This document shows positions 43,761 to 52,209 of a DNA stretch of 64,000 nt, piece by piece; position 1 is the stretch's first letter; each line of letters begins with the position of its first letter. Below the pieces are notes generated by a model, which was not told the DNA's origin, made no database searches, and worked only from the letters and a program-made list of their open reading frames with translations. The translations under genes and the position numbers were made by a program. This DNA comes from Pseudomonas sp. ISL-84. Lineage in GTDB: Bacteria > Bacillota > Bacilli > Bacillales > Cytobacillaceae. Location of the stretch: positions 1-64,000 of the forward strand of contig JAGGRA010000050.1 of assembly GCA_018613035.1 (NCBI GenBank). The letters run 5' to 3'.

Positions 43761-43944
43761 AGTATTTCCTCCTATAATAAGTAAACTATTGTTAAGATCA
43801 TTTAATTTTATTAAAACATAATATTAAAAATCACTGAGAGGCGATGAGAGGCCATAAAGCCTAGTTTTTTATGGTTTTTCAGCCATTTTCTTTCATTATT
43901 CTATTTACTTATAACTTTAGGAATATATCAATTGGGGTGAGAAC

Positions 43945-44811
43945 GTGGACTTTTCAGCTATTGGGGGAAAAATTAAGGAATTAAGAAAGCTTCTAGGACT
44001 ATCTCAGAAAGATCTTGCTGCAGGCATATGTACCCAAGCACAAATAAGCAAAATTGAAAAGGGCGATGTTTATCCCTATGCTTCTACTCTTTATTTAATA
44101 TCTCAGCGCTTGGGAGTTGATGTCAACTACTTTTTTGATATTGGAACAACCCCTCGCCTGGATTATGTTAAAGAAGTTAGCAGGCAGCTTATGATTGCAA
44201 GAAGAAAGCTTGATTATGAAGAAGTAAGGCAAATTGTAAAGACAGAAGAAAAAAATCCGCTTTTTTCTCAGAATAGGAGGAATCTTCAAATTCTGTTATG
44301 GCATAAAGGGATTTATGTCTATCATATGACCAATAATGTAAAAAAGGCCCTTTCTCATTTTGAAGAAGCCATTTATCTTACTCATGATAAAATATGGACT
44401 GAACGCGAGCTGGAAATAATCATAAGTAAAGGAATTATATATTTCGAGGAAGGTCAGCTTGAAACAGCGTTGGAGGTATATGAATTTGCACATGAACAGC
44501 TTCATTATTTACCCCACATTCAGGATGGCTCCATTAAAAGCAGACTATTCTATAATATCGCTAGAGTATTAACAAGACTTGGCCGGTTTAATCGTTCCAT
44601 TAATTATTGTAAGGAAGCCATTGACTGGTGTATAGAGAAAGAAGACTTATTTCTTCTCGCTGAACTTCATTATCATATTGGCTATAATTATGAGCTGTTA
44701 AAAGAAATCGATCGTGCAAAGTCCTATATGGAAAAATCATTAATCATCTTTGAACTTCAAATGGATGACAAGTATACCTCGTTTATTAAAAGTAAAATAG
44801 CTAATTGGTAG
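43945..44811 (+). CDS. PlcR-like HTH/TPR quorum-sensing regulator (RRNPP)
   Basis: A 288-aa protein with an XRE-type HTH at 8-62 (LGLSQKDLAAGICTQAQISKIEKGDVYP) and an all-helical TPR-like region at about 75-285 (HFEEAIYLTHDKIWTEREL, RSINYCKEAIDWCIEKEDLF). Length and layout match PlcR (285 aa), which binds a re-imported peptide in its TPR groove to activate transcription. The start is GTG, five to six bases after GGGGTGA. The divergent 42-codon gene encodes a plausible cognate peptide. DNA target unknown; no perfect PlcR box (TATGNAAN4TTNCATA) was seen. Confidence 0.85.
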   Translation: MDFSAIGGKIKELRKLLGLSQKDLAAGICTQAQISKIEKGDVYPYASTLYLISQRLGVDVNYFFDIGTTPRLDYVKEVSRQLMIARRKLDYEEVRQIVKTEEKNPLFSQNRRNLQILLWHKGIYVYHMTNNVKKALSHFEEAIYLTHDKIWTERELEIIISKGIIYFEEGQLETALEVYEFAHEQLHYLPHIQDGSIKSRLFYNIARVLTRLGRFNRSINYCKEAIDWCIEKEDLFLLAELHYHIGYNYELLKEIDRAKSYMEKSLIIFELQMDDKYTSFIKSKIANW

Positions 44812-44812
44812 A

Positions 44813-44846
44813 AAAACCTTGCCTTTTTTCGGCAGGTTTTTTCTAT
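44813..44846 (+). terminator. regulator gene terminator
   Basis: AAAAACCTTGCC and GGCAGGTTTTTT form a hairpin immediately after the stop codon. The 175 bases beyond it, up to 45020, are AT-rich and hold two TTTTGGTTTTTA motifs. Confidence 0.85.
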
Positions 44847-45020
44847 GATTTACCAAATAAAACATTGTTTTATCTTTTGGTTTTTAATCTATAATTTAAG
44901 TTAATTATACTTCAATTGAGATATTTGGAAATTAAAAGTATTATATTTAAATTTTTGGTTTTTATTTCAAGTTGAGTTAAAATAATATTTGTTGCTATTA
45001 AAATCATTTGGAGGATTTAT

Positions 45021-45683
45021 ATGTACTATCGATTTCGTCTGCTTAAAGGCATCTTTTTCCCTTCTTACTCCTCGCATCAATTAAAGCAGGCTGAAGCAAT
45101 TCCAAGATTTTGGCCAAGGCTTTTCTTATTGGTTTTAACCAGCGGTTTCATCTACTTTCTAGGGTCATACTTTGGTCTTGGAAACGAGATTTTATCAAAA
45201 GAACTGACAAGCCTGCCAAGCAGTGAATTTGAGGCGAAAAAGCTTTTATTTATTTTAGGAGAGACAGGCTGGGGAATCATATTCTGTCTATTTTATTTAT
45301 TTTTTCCTGCACTTTTTTTCTGGACCGTTACGGAAATAGACTATAAGAAATTAGTCACCATTCAAATGCTTGCATATACTGTTTTATTAATTGAGAAAAT
45401 GTTAGTTAGCCTCTTGGCGTTAACCATCGGGCTTGATCAATTCTCTTCCCCATTCTCATTTGGGGTTTTAACACAATATCTGACTGACAAAAATTTTCTC
45501 ATCATATTCTTCGGAACGATCTCACTCTTCCATTTTTGGATTATTTATTTGCAGTACATCTACTTAACAAGATTATCGGAAAAAAGAGGATGGGTATTAT
45601 TTTTATTAATACTGGGACTGCATGCATTTCTGCTGATTGTATCCACCCTTCTTGATTATATTGAAATAGAAAGGCTGATTTAA
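45021..45683 (+). CDS. Yip1-like membrane protein (YknW-like)
   Basis: A 220-aa protein with five or six membrane segments (about 30-50, 80-105, 112-140, 160-185, 192-212) and the Yip1-type start MYYRFRLLKGIFFPS. TTGGAGG precedes the ATG. With the next gene it resembles yknW-yknX of B. subtilis, whose products with the YknYZ ABC transporter protect against the SdpC toxin. No ABC gene follows here. Confidence 0.65.
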   Translation: MYYRFRLLKGIFFPSYSSHQLKQAEAIPRFWPRLFLLVLTSGFIYFLGSYFGLGNEILSKELTSLPSSEFEAKKLLFILGETGWGIIFCLFYLFFPALFFWTVTEIDYKKLVTIQMLAYTVLLIEKMLVSLLALTIGLDQFSSPFSFGVLTQYLTDKNFLIIFFGTISLFHFWIIYLQYIYLTRLSEKRGWVLFLLILGLHAFLLIVSTLLDYIEIERLI

Positions 45684-45695
45684 GGTGGTGGCCAC

Positions 45696-46907
45696 ATGCA
45701 TATGAAAAAACCTGCAAAAATAACCCTCTTCCTTTTATCTGCACTTTTTGTTGGAGGTAATTTATATCTTACTGAGAAAAAAGACAGTAAGATTGAAAAG
45801 ATCGAGAGAATCGAAGAGTGGCAGCAAGTTCGTATTGGATCTATAAAAAATGTTCTAAACAAACCCGGAGTGGTTACTCCCTCTGAAGAAATGCCGATTT
45901 ATTATGATGATCAAGCTGGTGCTTTTAATCAGTTTCTAGTAAAGCCCGGTGATGAAATTTCAAACGGAACTGACTTATTTGAGTATTCACCTCATTCGAT
46001 TGAACAGGAAGTAAGCCGGCTGGAGGCTGAGAAAAGCGAGGCAGACAATAAAGCGGATAGTGTTGAATCACATATTAGAGACCTGGAAAGCTTATTGACC
46101 CAGGCAAAGAGTGATGCGGATGAAGATAATCCAAATCTTGAAGCCATCTATTCCCTTGAAAAAGAAATTTCCCAAAAGGAACTGGAACAGGAACTGCTGG
46201 AGAATGAATCTGAAAAACTTGAAGAGCTAATAGATGAGCTAAATGACAGACCAGATGTAGTAACAGTGAAAAGCGAGTTCGATGGTTATGTTAAAGAAAT
46301 CAATCCAACGCTCAATAATCCTGTTATGACGATAAGCTCTATCACCCCTTCTGTTAAAGGAGCCTTAAATGAAGAGGAAATCCATGAGGTAACGGAAGGC
46401 ATGAAGGTTTTGATATCAAGCCCTTACGATGAAAAAAAGCGGGATGGACAAATCCTTAACATTCTTCAAATGCCTGAAAAAGAACCGGATTTAGAGAATG
46501 AAACACTTTATCCATTCTTCATTCAGCTTAATGGAGATGAATCTGGTCTGCATTCAGGAAATCACGTTAATGTGGACATTATATTAAGAGAATCTGCAAA
46601 TGCACTCCTGGTTCATAAAAACAGCGTTACAAAAGCGAAAAAGAATTCTTATTCGTATGTATTGACGCCATCCGGTACGGTTGAAAAGCGTAAAGTGAAG
46701 CCGGGTATTAAAGAAGGCAAAAAAGTGGAGATCACAGAAGGGTTAACCCCTGAAGAATTTGTAGTCAAAAACGCAAAGCAGGTTCAGCAGAAAACAGGAT
46801 CCCTATTTACGACCACACTGGAGCCAAAAGAACTAGAAAAGAAAAAAGTAAAAGAAGCCTTTAAAAAGGATTGGAGATATATCCTGCGCGGCTTCCTTTC
46901 CAGATAA
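45696..46907 (+). CDS. efflux adaptor / HlyD-family protein (YknX-like)
   Basis: A 403-aa membrane-fusion-type protein: N-terminal membrane anchor (about 8-26), a lipoyl/barrel region interrupted by a long coiled-coil hairpin (about 105-190, EQEVSRLEAEKSEADNKADS...), the second lipoyl half (VKSEFDGYVKEINPTLNNPVM) and a beta-barrel and membrane-proximal domain to 380. Adaptors of this kind join MacB-type ABC exporters; none is present here. The first ATG (45696) is close to AAGGTGG; ATG at 45702 is also possible. Confidence 0.8.
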   Translation: MHMKKPAKITLFLLSALFVGGNLYLTEKKDSKIEKIERIEEWQQVRIGSIKNVLNKPGVVTPSEEMPIYYDDQAGAFNQFLVKPGDEISNGTDLFEYSPHSIEQEVSRLEAEKSEADNKADSVESHIRDLESLLTQAKSDADEDNPNLEAIYSLEKEISQKELEQELLENESEKLEELIDELNDRPDVVTVKSEFDGYVKEINPTLNNPVMTISSITPSVKGALNEEEIHEVTEGMKVLISSPYDEKKRDGQILNILQMPEKEPDLENETLYPFFIQLNGDESGLHSGNHVNVDIILRESANALLVHKNSVTKAKKNSYSYVLTPSGTVEKRKVKPGIKEGKKVEITEGLTPEEFVVKNAKQVQQKTGSLFTTTLEPKELEKKKVKEAFKKDWRYILRGFLSR

Positions 46908-46914
46908 CATTCTT

Positions 46915-46945
46915 GAACCATCCTATTCCATAGGGTGGTTTATTT
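46915..46945 (+). terminator. terminator of YknW/X-like pair
   Basis: AACCATCCTA and TAGGGTGGTT form a hairpin followed by TATTTTAT. Confidence 0.7.
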
Positions 46946-46973
46946 TATGTGAAACTATCATTCTTCGACAATT

Positions 46974-47025
46974 TTTTCCAATATTTGATAGTTCGACAAT
47001 TAATTCATAGTATGGTAGAAATATA
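46974..47025 (+). promoter_or_regulatory. promoter region with two Spo0A boxes
   Basis: TTCGACA, the exact 0A box, occurs at 46974-46980 and 46992-46998, each followed by ATT. A possible sigma-A promoter, TTGATA (46986) with TAGTAT 17 bases on, encloses the second box, which would favour repression. It lies upstream of the SLH phosphodiester glycosidase gene. Confidence 0.5.
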
Positions 47026-47069
47026 TAGGTAATGTAATATTTGGTACATATATTAAGGAGGCCCCAACT

Positions 47070-49061
47070 TTGTTACACAAAAGAAAGAAAGCTTTAATAT
47101 TTTTAATGTCTTTGTCCCTTTTTACTTTCCCGCAAAAGTCTGCATTCGCTGAAACAAAAGCACAGTATCCTATTTCCTCTGGAGTTCAATATAAATATAG
47201 CCAGGAAGTAATTAATACATACCCGCAAGCTATTAATCTCCTAGAAATCAATACAGCAGATACTTATACTCAGCTGGATCTGTCATACCCTGATCCGCTT
47301 AACACTTTAGCCGCTACTTCAGCACAAGCTAAAAGAAACCATTATGAAGGGCATCGCGTGATCGGTGCAGTCAATGGATCATTCTTTGATATGAAGTCAA
47401 AACTGCCGATGTATTTAATCTCGTACAATAATAAGCTCGTTAATCTCGGCTTAACTCAATTTGAAAGTGAGCATTATGTAAATAAACCGGCTGCTTTTGG
47501 TGTGAACAGCAGCGGTAAAGCCCAAATTGAAGATTACAGCTTAAGTGTGAAGATGACCCATTCCGGGAGCACGAAAGAAATTACAAGCATTAATAAAATC
47601 CGTGAAGCCAATGAATTAATTCTATACACTCCTGAAAACATTACTCGTAATCCAGGAACAAACCAATGGGGCTATGAAGTCGTTTTTACAAATGCTTCTA
47701 AAAACCGCGATTTGGCATTCGGAGACCGCATAACAGGGACCGTTCAAGCAATTAGGCCTTTTGGTGATACAACTGTTCCAACGATCCCGGAAGATGGATT
47801 TATCTTATCTGCTCATGGTGATAAACAGGAAGCATTAAAGTCATTAAAACCAGGTGATACTGTTCAGATCGATCTTAGCATCGATTCGAAATGGCAAAAC
47901 TCCAGATTCATGCTGGCCAGCGGACCAATGCTAGTTAATAATGGTGCGTATGGACTTAATATGGATTCGAATAACATCCGTGCCAGGGAGAGAGCTCCAA
48001 GAACGGCAATCGCTATTGATAAAACACAAACAAAGGTTTTCATGGTTACGGTAGATGGAAGACAATCAGGCTACAGTTCAGGTATGACGCTCCCTGAATT
48101 TGCAAACTATCTAATTAAAATAGGAGCCTATAAAGCCATTAATCTTGATGGAGGCGGCTCTACTGCAATGGCAATTCGGAAACAGGGGCAGGAGTATCCT
48201 TCACTGATTAATCGCCCTTCTGATGGCTGGGAAAGATCTGTTTCCTCCACCCTTCAGGTAATCAGCACAGCGCCTATTGGCAATCCAAAATATATCAATG
48301 CTTCTCTTTCGAAAAGCGGAGAGGTTATAGCAGGAACAAGCGTTTCTGTTGAATTAAAAACCGTTTTAGATCAATTTTATAATCCGCTTCCTAAGGATCT
48401 GACAAAATTGAAAGTAACAACGACACTTGGCGAAGTCCAGGGCAATACCGTTTCACTAACGAAGCCTGGACAAGCTGTCATCACTGCATCCTACGGAGAA
48501 GCAGTCAAAAAGTTCACTGTAAATGTAACAGAAGAGGAAACAGAATTTTCAGATGTCCCGGCTTCTTATAAATATTACAAAGAAATCACGGCATTAACCA
48601 GCCAGCAGATCATAACTGGTTATCCGGATGGGACCTTCAGACCTAATACAACTATTTCCAGAATGGAGGCTGCCCTTCTCTTAACAAGAGCCTTGAAGCT
48701 GGACACTGAAAATGTTCAGGACGTTGATTTCCGTGATGTTCCGAAAGATCATAAATTTTATAAGGAAATTGCAGCCGTTGCGAGCAAAGGAATTATGGTA
48801 GGTAAAAGCGAAAATTACTTCGATTTATCTTCCAATTTAACAAGAGCAGAAATGGCAGTCATTCTGCATAGAGCATTTAACCTAAGCGGAAGCGAAAAAG
48901 TTCCATTTACGGATGTTACGCCTGAAACCTTTGGATATTACTCCATTTCAACACTATTGGCAAATGATATTACAGAAGGTTTCCCTGATAACACGTATCG
49001 TCCGAAGGAATCCTTAAATCGATTCCAGTTTGCCCTATTCCTATATCGAATTCTGAATTAG
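47070..49061 (+). CDS. secreted phosphodiester glycosidase with three SLH domains
   Basis: A 663-aa exoprotein. Signal peptide 1-28 (ends SAFA). The NAGPA-like phosphodiester glycosidase domain covers about 60-400, with VIGAVNGSFFDM, RAPRTAIAI, VDGRQSGYSSGMTLPEFA and the active-site loop INLDGGGSTAM. An Ig-like linker follows at about 405-485, then three SLH domains (490-545, 550-605, 610-663), which anchor to pyruvylated secondary wall polymer. TTG start with AAGGAGG eight bases upstream. Likely trims wall or capsule polymers; substrate unknown. SecA2 nearby may help export SLH proteins. Confidence 0.92.
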   Translation: MLHKRKKALIFLMSLSLFTFPQKSAFAETKAQYPISSGVQYKYSQEVINTYPQAINLLEINTADTYTQLDLSYPDPLNTLAATSAQAKRNHYEGHRVIGAVNGSFFDMKSKLPMYLISYNNKLVNLGLTQFESEHYVNKPAAFGVNSSGKAQIEDYSLSVKMTHSGSTKEITSINKIREANELILYTPENITRNPGTNQWGYEVVFTNASKNRDLAFGDRITGTVQAIRPFGDTTVPTIPEDGFILSAHGDKQEALKSLKPGDTVQIDLSIDSKWQNSRFMLASGPMLVNNGAYGLNMDSNNIRARERAPRTAIAIDKTQTKVFMVTVDGRQSGYSSGMTLPEFANYLIKIGAYKAINLDGGGSTAMAIRKQGQEYPSLINRPSDGWERSVSSTLQVISTAPIGNPKYINASLSKSGEVIAGTSVSVELKTVLDQFYNPLPKDLTKLKVTTTLGEVQGNTVSLTKPGQAVITASYGEAVKKFTVNVTEEETEFSDVPASYKYYKEITALTSQQIITGYPDGTFRPNTTISRMEAALLLTRALKLDTENVQDVDFRDVPKDHKFYKEIAAVASKGIMVGKSENYFDLSSNLTRAEMAVILHRAFNLSGSEKVPFTDVTPETFGYYSISTLLANDITEGFPDNTYRPKESLNRFQFALFLYRILN

Positions 49062-49064
49062 GCA

Positions 49065-49105
49065 AAAGAAAAGGAGGCACAGACCATTCTGTGTCTCCTT
49101 TTCTA
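49065..49105. terminator. bidirectional terminator
   Basis: AGAAAAGGAGGCACAGA and CTGTGTCTCCTTTTCT form a long hairpin between convergent genes. Confidence 0.85.
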
Positions 49106-49948
49106 TTAATCTATAATACCAAGATCCTTTAAACCCATTGGTATCGTATAATAAACAGACTGGTTGTACAGGAGATGATCCAGCTCCCCTGTATCGCTCA
49201 ATACGATTTCATCTGTTGCCAGGTCATAAACCTCCATATAAAATTCTCCATCTATGAAGGTATTTCCATTTTCATCAACAAGTTCTCCAAAGGTGGTCAT
49301 ATAAACACCATACTCATCATCCTCAATCTTTCTTACCGAAAAGTTCTCTGAAGTGATAAACTGGCTATCATCCAAATAGCTATAATAAAGCGACACATTC
49401 ACCACTTCCTGATCGAGACCAGGATTTTCGATCCGATTAAAAAATTCTGCCTCTGAGATCTCGAGAGAGTAGCTTCCATTATTATAAGATTGGAAATATT
49501 GGTCTACCATCATTTCCATTGTTTCAATTTCCACTATTTTTTCATCATTATCCCAGCTAACCTTTGCGCCGATGGACTCTGACACAAACCGAAGAGGCAC
49601 CAGGGTACGGCTGTTCATAATTTGTGCCGGCACCTCAATTTTCACCGTCTTGCCATTGACTGTCGTGTAAACACTTCCTATCTTCAATTTGATTACTTTA
49701 TCAGCTCTGACAGCTGTAACTGTCTTCGATTTTGAATCATAGGAAACATCTGCACCTAATTCCTCAAAAATCTTCCGAAATGGAACAAGAGTCCTTCCGC
49801 TTTTAATCACAGGTGCCTGGTCAAACGCAAGAGGCTCTCCATCAAGCAGCACTATAATGTTTGTAGAAGCAGCTGAAGCAGTTTGCATACCACTAAACCA
49901 AACGAAAGACAGCAGCAGAAGTACAATACTAACCCTAACTTTTCTCAT
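49106..49948 (-). CDS. secreted stalk-domain (copper amine oxidase N-terminal) protein
   Basis: A 280-aa exoprotein. Signal peptide 1-27 (ends ASA). The amine-oxidase N1 stalk domain lies at about 30-145: VLLDGEPLAFDQAPVIKSGRTLVPFRKIFEELGA, then MNSRTLVPLRFVSESIGAKVSW. The C-terminal half (150-280) is acidic and unassigned. No oxidase catalytic domain, so the name is only a domain label; such stalks occur in wall-associated proteins of bacilli. Confidence 0.85.
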   Translation of the reverse strand: MRKVRVSIVLLLLSFVWFSGMQTASAASTNIIVLLDGEPLAFDQAPVIKSGRTLVPFRKIFEELGADVSYDSKSKTVTAVRADKVIKLKIGSVYTTVNGKTVKIEVPAQIMNSRTLVPLRFVSESIGAKVSWDNDEKIVEIETMEMMVDQYFQSYNNGSYSLEISEAEFFNRIENPGLDQEVVNVSLYYSYLDDSQFITSENFSVRKIEDDEYGVYMTTFGELVDENGNTFIDGEFYMEVYDLATDEIVLSDTGELDHLLYNQSVYYTIPMGLKDLGIID

Positions 49949-50151
49949 CTCAATCTCCTTGGAAAGTATATTTTTGAGACAATTATATAAAATTGGCCGA
50001 AAAATAAATAGCTAAACTTTCCATTTAAGATAAGGGAATTTTTTACTGAAATAGATTTTATATATCAATGTTTCTATTCACGAATTTATTCAAAAAACAC
50101 ATTTATTAGAAAACAGCCTTTTTAAAACAAAAGGTTCTGTTATACTGGCCT

Positions 50152-50279
50152 GTTGATTTCCGCTCCAGGATGCTCGCTTTCCGCGGGGTGGGCGGTGAGC
50201 CTCCTCGGCGCGAGCGCCTGTGGGGTCTCACCTGTCCCACTCCTCCCGCAGGAGTCTCGCACCTTCCGCTCCAATCAAC
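50152..50279. repeat. long imperfect palindromic repeat, copy 6
   Basis: Same family and orientation as 9075-9198. A 14-base fragment of the other end (GGTTGATTGGAGCG) follows at 50379-50392, in front of a gene fragment, as though a further copy was cut there. The gap 49949-50397 holds only these. Confidence 0.85.
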
Positions 50280-50397
50280 AGGGTGCTAACAACATCAATG
50301 AGCTTTCAAGAAGTTTAAATAAAAAGGCCGGATTATTTCAAATAATTCAGACGCACGCGGCTAATTGAGATTTTTGTTGGTTGATTGGAGCGTAAGT

Positions 50398-50622
50398 GTG
50401 TATTTCACACCTGATTATATAGAAGAGTTTATTTTAAACGGGAGAAATATAAAACAAGAAAACGCGGAATGGGTTCTGGCTTTTCATGGTTCGGAATTTA
50501 TAGAAGGAACGTATTTTCATGTTTTATTCACTGATAAAACTGAAGTAAAACAAATGTTCGCAACTGAAAAAATTGAAGTGATTAATCCTTTAGGTAGGCG
50601 ATGGCTTATATACCCCGCATAA
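50398..50622 (+). pseudogene. possible 5'-truncated gene fragment
   Basis: A 74-codon open frame (from GTG) with globular-looking sequence (YFTPDYIEEFILNGRNIKQE, EGTYFHVLFTDKTEVKQMFA). It begins directly after the GGTTGATTGGAGCG repeat end and has no ribosome binding site, which suggests the 5' part was lost. A second piece (TDDEWKIHGLKWEHK) follows in another frame to 50690. Family not recognised. Confidence 0.35.
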
Positions 50623-50765
50623 GGAGCTGTTATCATTAATTTATACAGATGATGAATGGAAAATACATGGTTTAAAATGGGAACACAAATAAGTGTTGAG
50701 GATTTATTAAAAATCCTTTTTATGTATGTTTCATTACAAAGCTAGACACACTAAAAAACGCATTG

Positions 50766-50787
50766 AAAAGCCGCAATCAAAAGATTG
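50766..50787 (-). terminator. tagO terminator
   Basis: GCCGCAATC and GATTGCGGC, 4-base loop, followed on the minus strand by TTTTCAAT. Confidence 0.75.
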
Positions 50788-50800
50788 CGGCAAGAAGGTA

Positions 50801-51868
50801 TTATCGGTTTTTTACGTTTGCTCCACTTTTTACATTTGCTCCACTGAGCATTTTCAGCAGTGGCTTGTAGTCATGTCCTACAAGTCCAATTTTTTCTGCA
50901 AAAATTTCAATTGCAATTAAGATCACACCCACGACGAGCAAGGCTCCCCATACCGTTGACTGCGAGAAGATCACTGCTGCTAGTCCAAATAGTCCCGCAA
51001 TGCTATAGATGATCAGGACCGTTTGGCGATGAGAATAACCTAAACGCAGCAAGCAGTGATGCAGATGGGACTTATCCGGTGCGGATAGAGGCTGCTTGTT
51101 CACGAACCTTCTGATAATCGCAAAGAATGTATCAGAAATGGGAACACCCAGGATAATAACCGGGATAACAAGTGACAAGAAGGTTATGTTTTTAAAACCT
51201 AACAGCGCGAGCACTGAAATCATATAGCCTAAAAACAGAGCACCTGTATCACCCATAAATATTTTCGCTGGATGGAAATTGTAAACAAGAAACCCTAGCG
51301 TACTTCCCAGCAGGAGAAGGCCAATTGTCAGAACGAAAACATTCCCTTGCAGCATGGCCATTCCGGAGATCGTAATTAATGCAATAGATGATACACCTGC
51401 AGCCAGGCCATCAAGACCGTCAATCAGGTTGATGGCATTCGTAATTCCTACAATCCAAAGGATCGTAAGCGGGATGCTAAAGTAACCAAACTCCAGTGTA
51501 CCGCCAAATGGCATTTTGATGAACTCCATCTGCACGCCGCTTAGCACGACTACAAGAGCTGCAGCCAGCTGGCCAAACAGTTTGATTTTGGCAGATAGTT
51601 CAAGCATATCGTCTAGAACACCTGTAATAATTATAATCAAACTGCCAATAATAATGGGAATGAAATTCTCGTCGCCGGGTCTCATGATGAAAACCCCGAT
51701 AATAAAACTTATATATATCGCTAAACCGCCTAAACGCGGCATGATTTTTTGGTGAACTTTCCTTTGGTTCGGCTTATCAGTCGCCCCAATGGCAATGGCA
51801 AATTTCTTCACTAATGGCGTTAAAAGTACCGAAGCAATAAAACAAAGAGCTAAGGTTACATAAACCAT
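50801..51868 (-). CDS. tagO: undecaprenyl-phosphate GlcNAc-1-phosphate transferase (TagO/WecA)
   Basis: A 355-aa polytopic enzyme (about 10-11 membrane helices) that starts synthesis of wall teichoic acid or secondary wall polymer on undecaprenyl phosphate. Motifs: DKPNQRKVHQKIMPRLGG, GVLDDMLELSAK (Asp pair), NAINLIDGLDGLAAG, FMGDTGALFLG and the cytoplasmic histidine loop SHLHHCLLRLGYSHRQ. The ATG at 51868 follows GAGGAGG. The tail carries a tandem repeat (SGANVKSGANVKN), a small in-frame duplication. The secondary polymer it primes would anchor the SLH proteins nearby. Confidence 0.93.
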   Translation of the reverse strand: MVYVTLALCFIASVLLTPLVKKFAIAIGATDKPNQRKVHQKIMPRLGGLAIYISFIIGVFIMRPGDENFIPIIIGSLIIIITGVLDDMLELSAKIKLFGQLAAALVVVLSGVQMEFIKMPFGGTLEFGYFSIPLTILWIVGITNAINLIDGLDGLAAGVSSIALITISGMAMLQGNVFVLTIGLLLLGSTLGFLVYNFHPAKIFMGDTGALFLGYMISVLALLGFKNITFLSLVIPVIILGVPISDTFFAIIRRFVNKQPLSAPDKSHLHHCLLRLGYSHRQTVLIIYSIAGLFGLAAVIFSQSTVWGALLVVGVILIAIEIFAEKIGLVGHDYKPLLKMLSGANVKSGANVKNR

Positions 51869-52209
51869 GAAATACCTCCTCAAATGTAGCATAACCATTC
51901 CGTATTATTTTAAAATGTTAATTTCAGCAACCTCTAGTGTATTACTGGGCTTCCAGCATAACCGATATGATTATATCACCTTACTAAAAATAAGAAAATG
52001 TATTTTGTACAAATTAATATTTTTGAAAAGAAATAGACATATATCCTCCCTTTTTATTTATCCATATTTGTTAGACGGAAAACCTGCTGAAAAAGTTGCA
52101 TAATTTTGCTAGTTTTTTAACTATATAGTAATTCCTTGTCGGATTTGGTAAGATATTTAAATGATAGATAAATATAGATAATAAGATATACATTAAGGGA
52201 GCATCCGCT
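51869..52209. other. divergent promoter region tagO / secA2
   Basis: AT-rich, no gene. On the minus strand an extended -10 element (TGATATAAT; 51970-51978) could serve tagO. On the plus side TAAGGGAG is the secA2 ribosome binding site. Nothing else is recognised. Confidence 0.5.

Noticed and set aside
43761-43944. PlcR box in the regulator-peptide gap
   Set aside because: No TATGNAAN4TTNCATA match; only a loose inverted pair of ATAAGTAAA sites is present.
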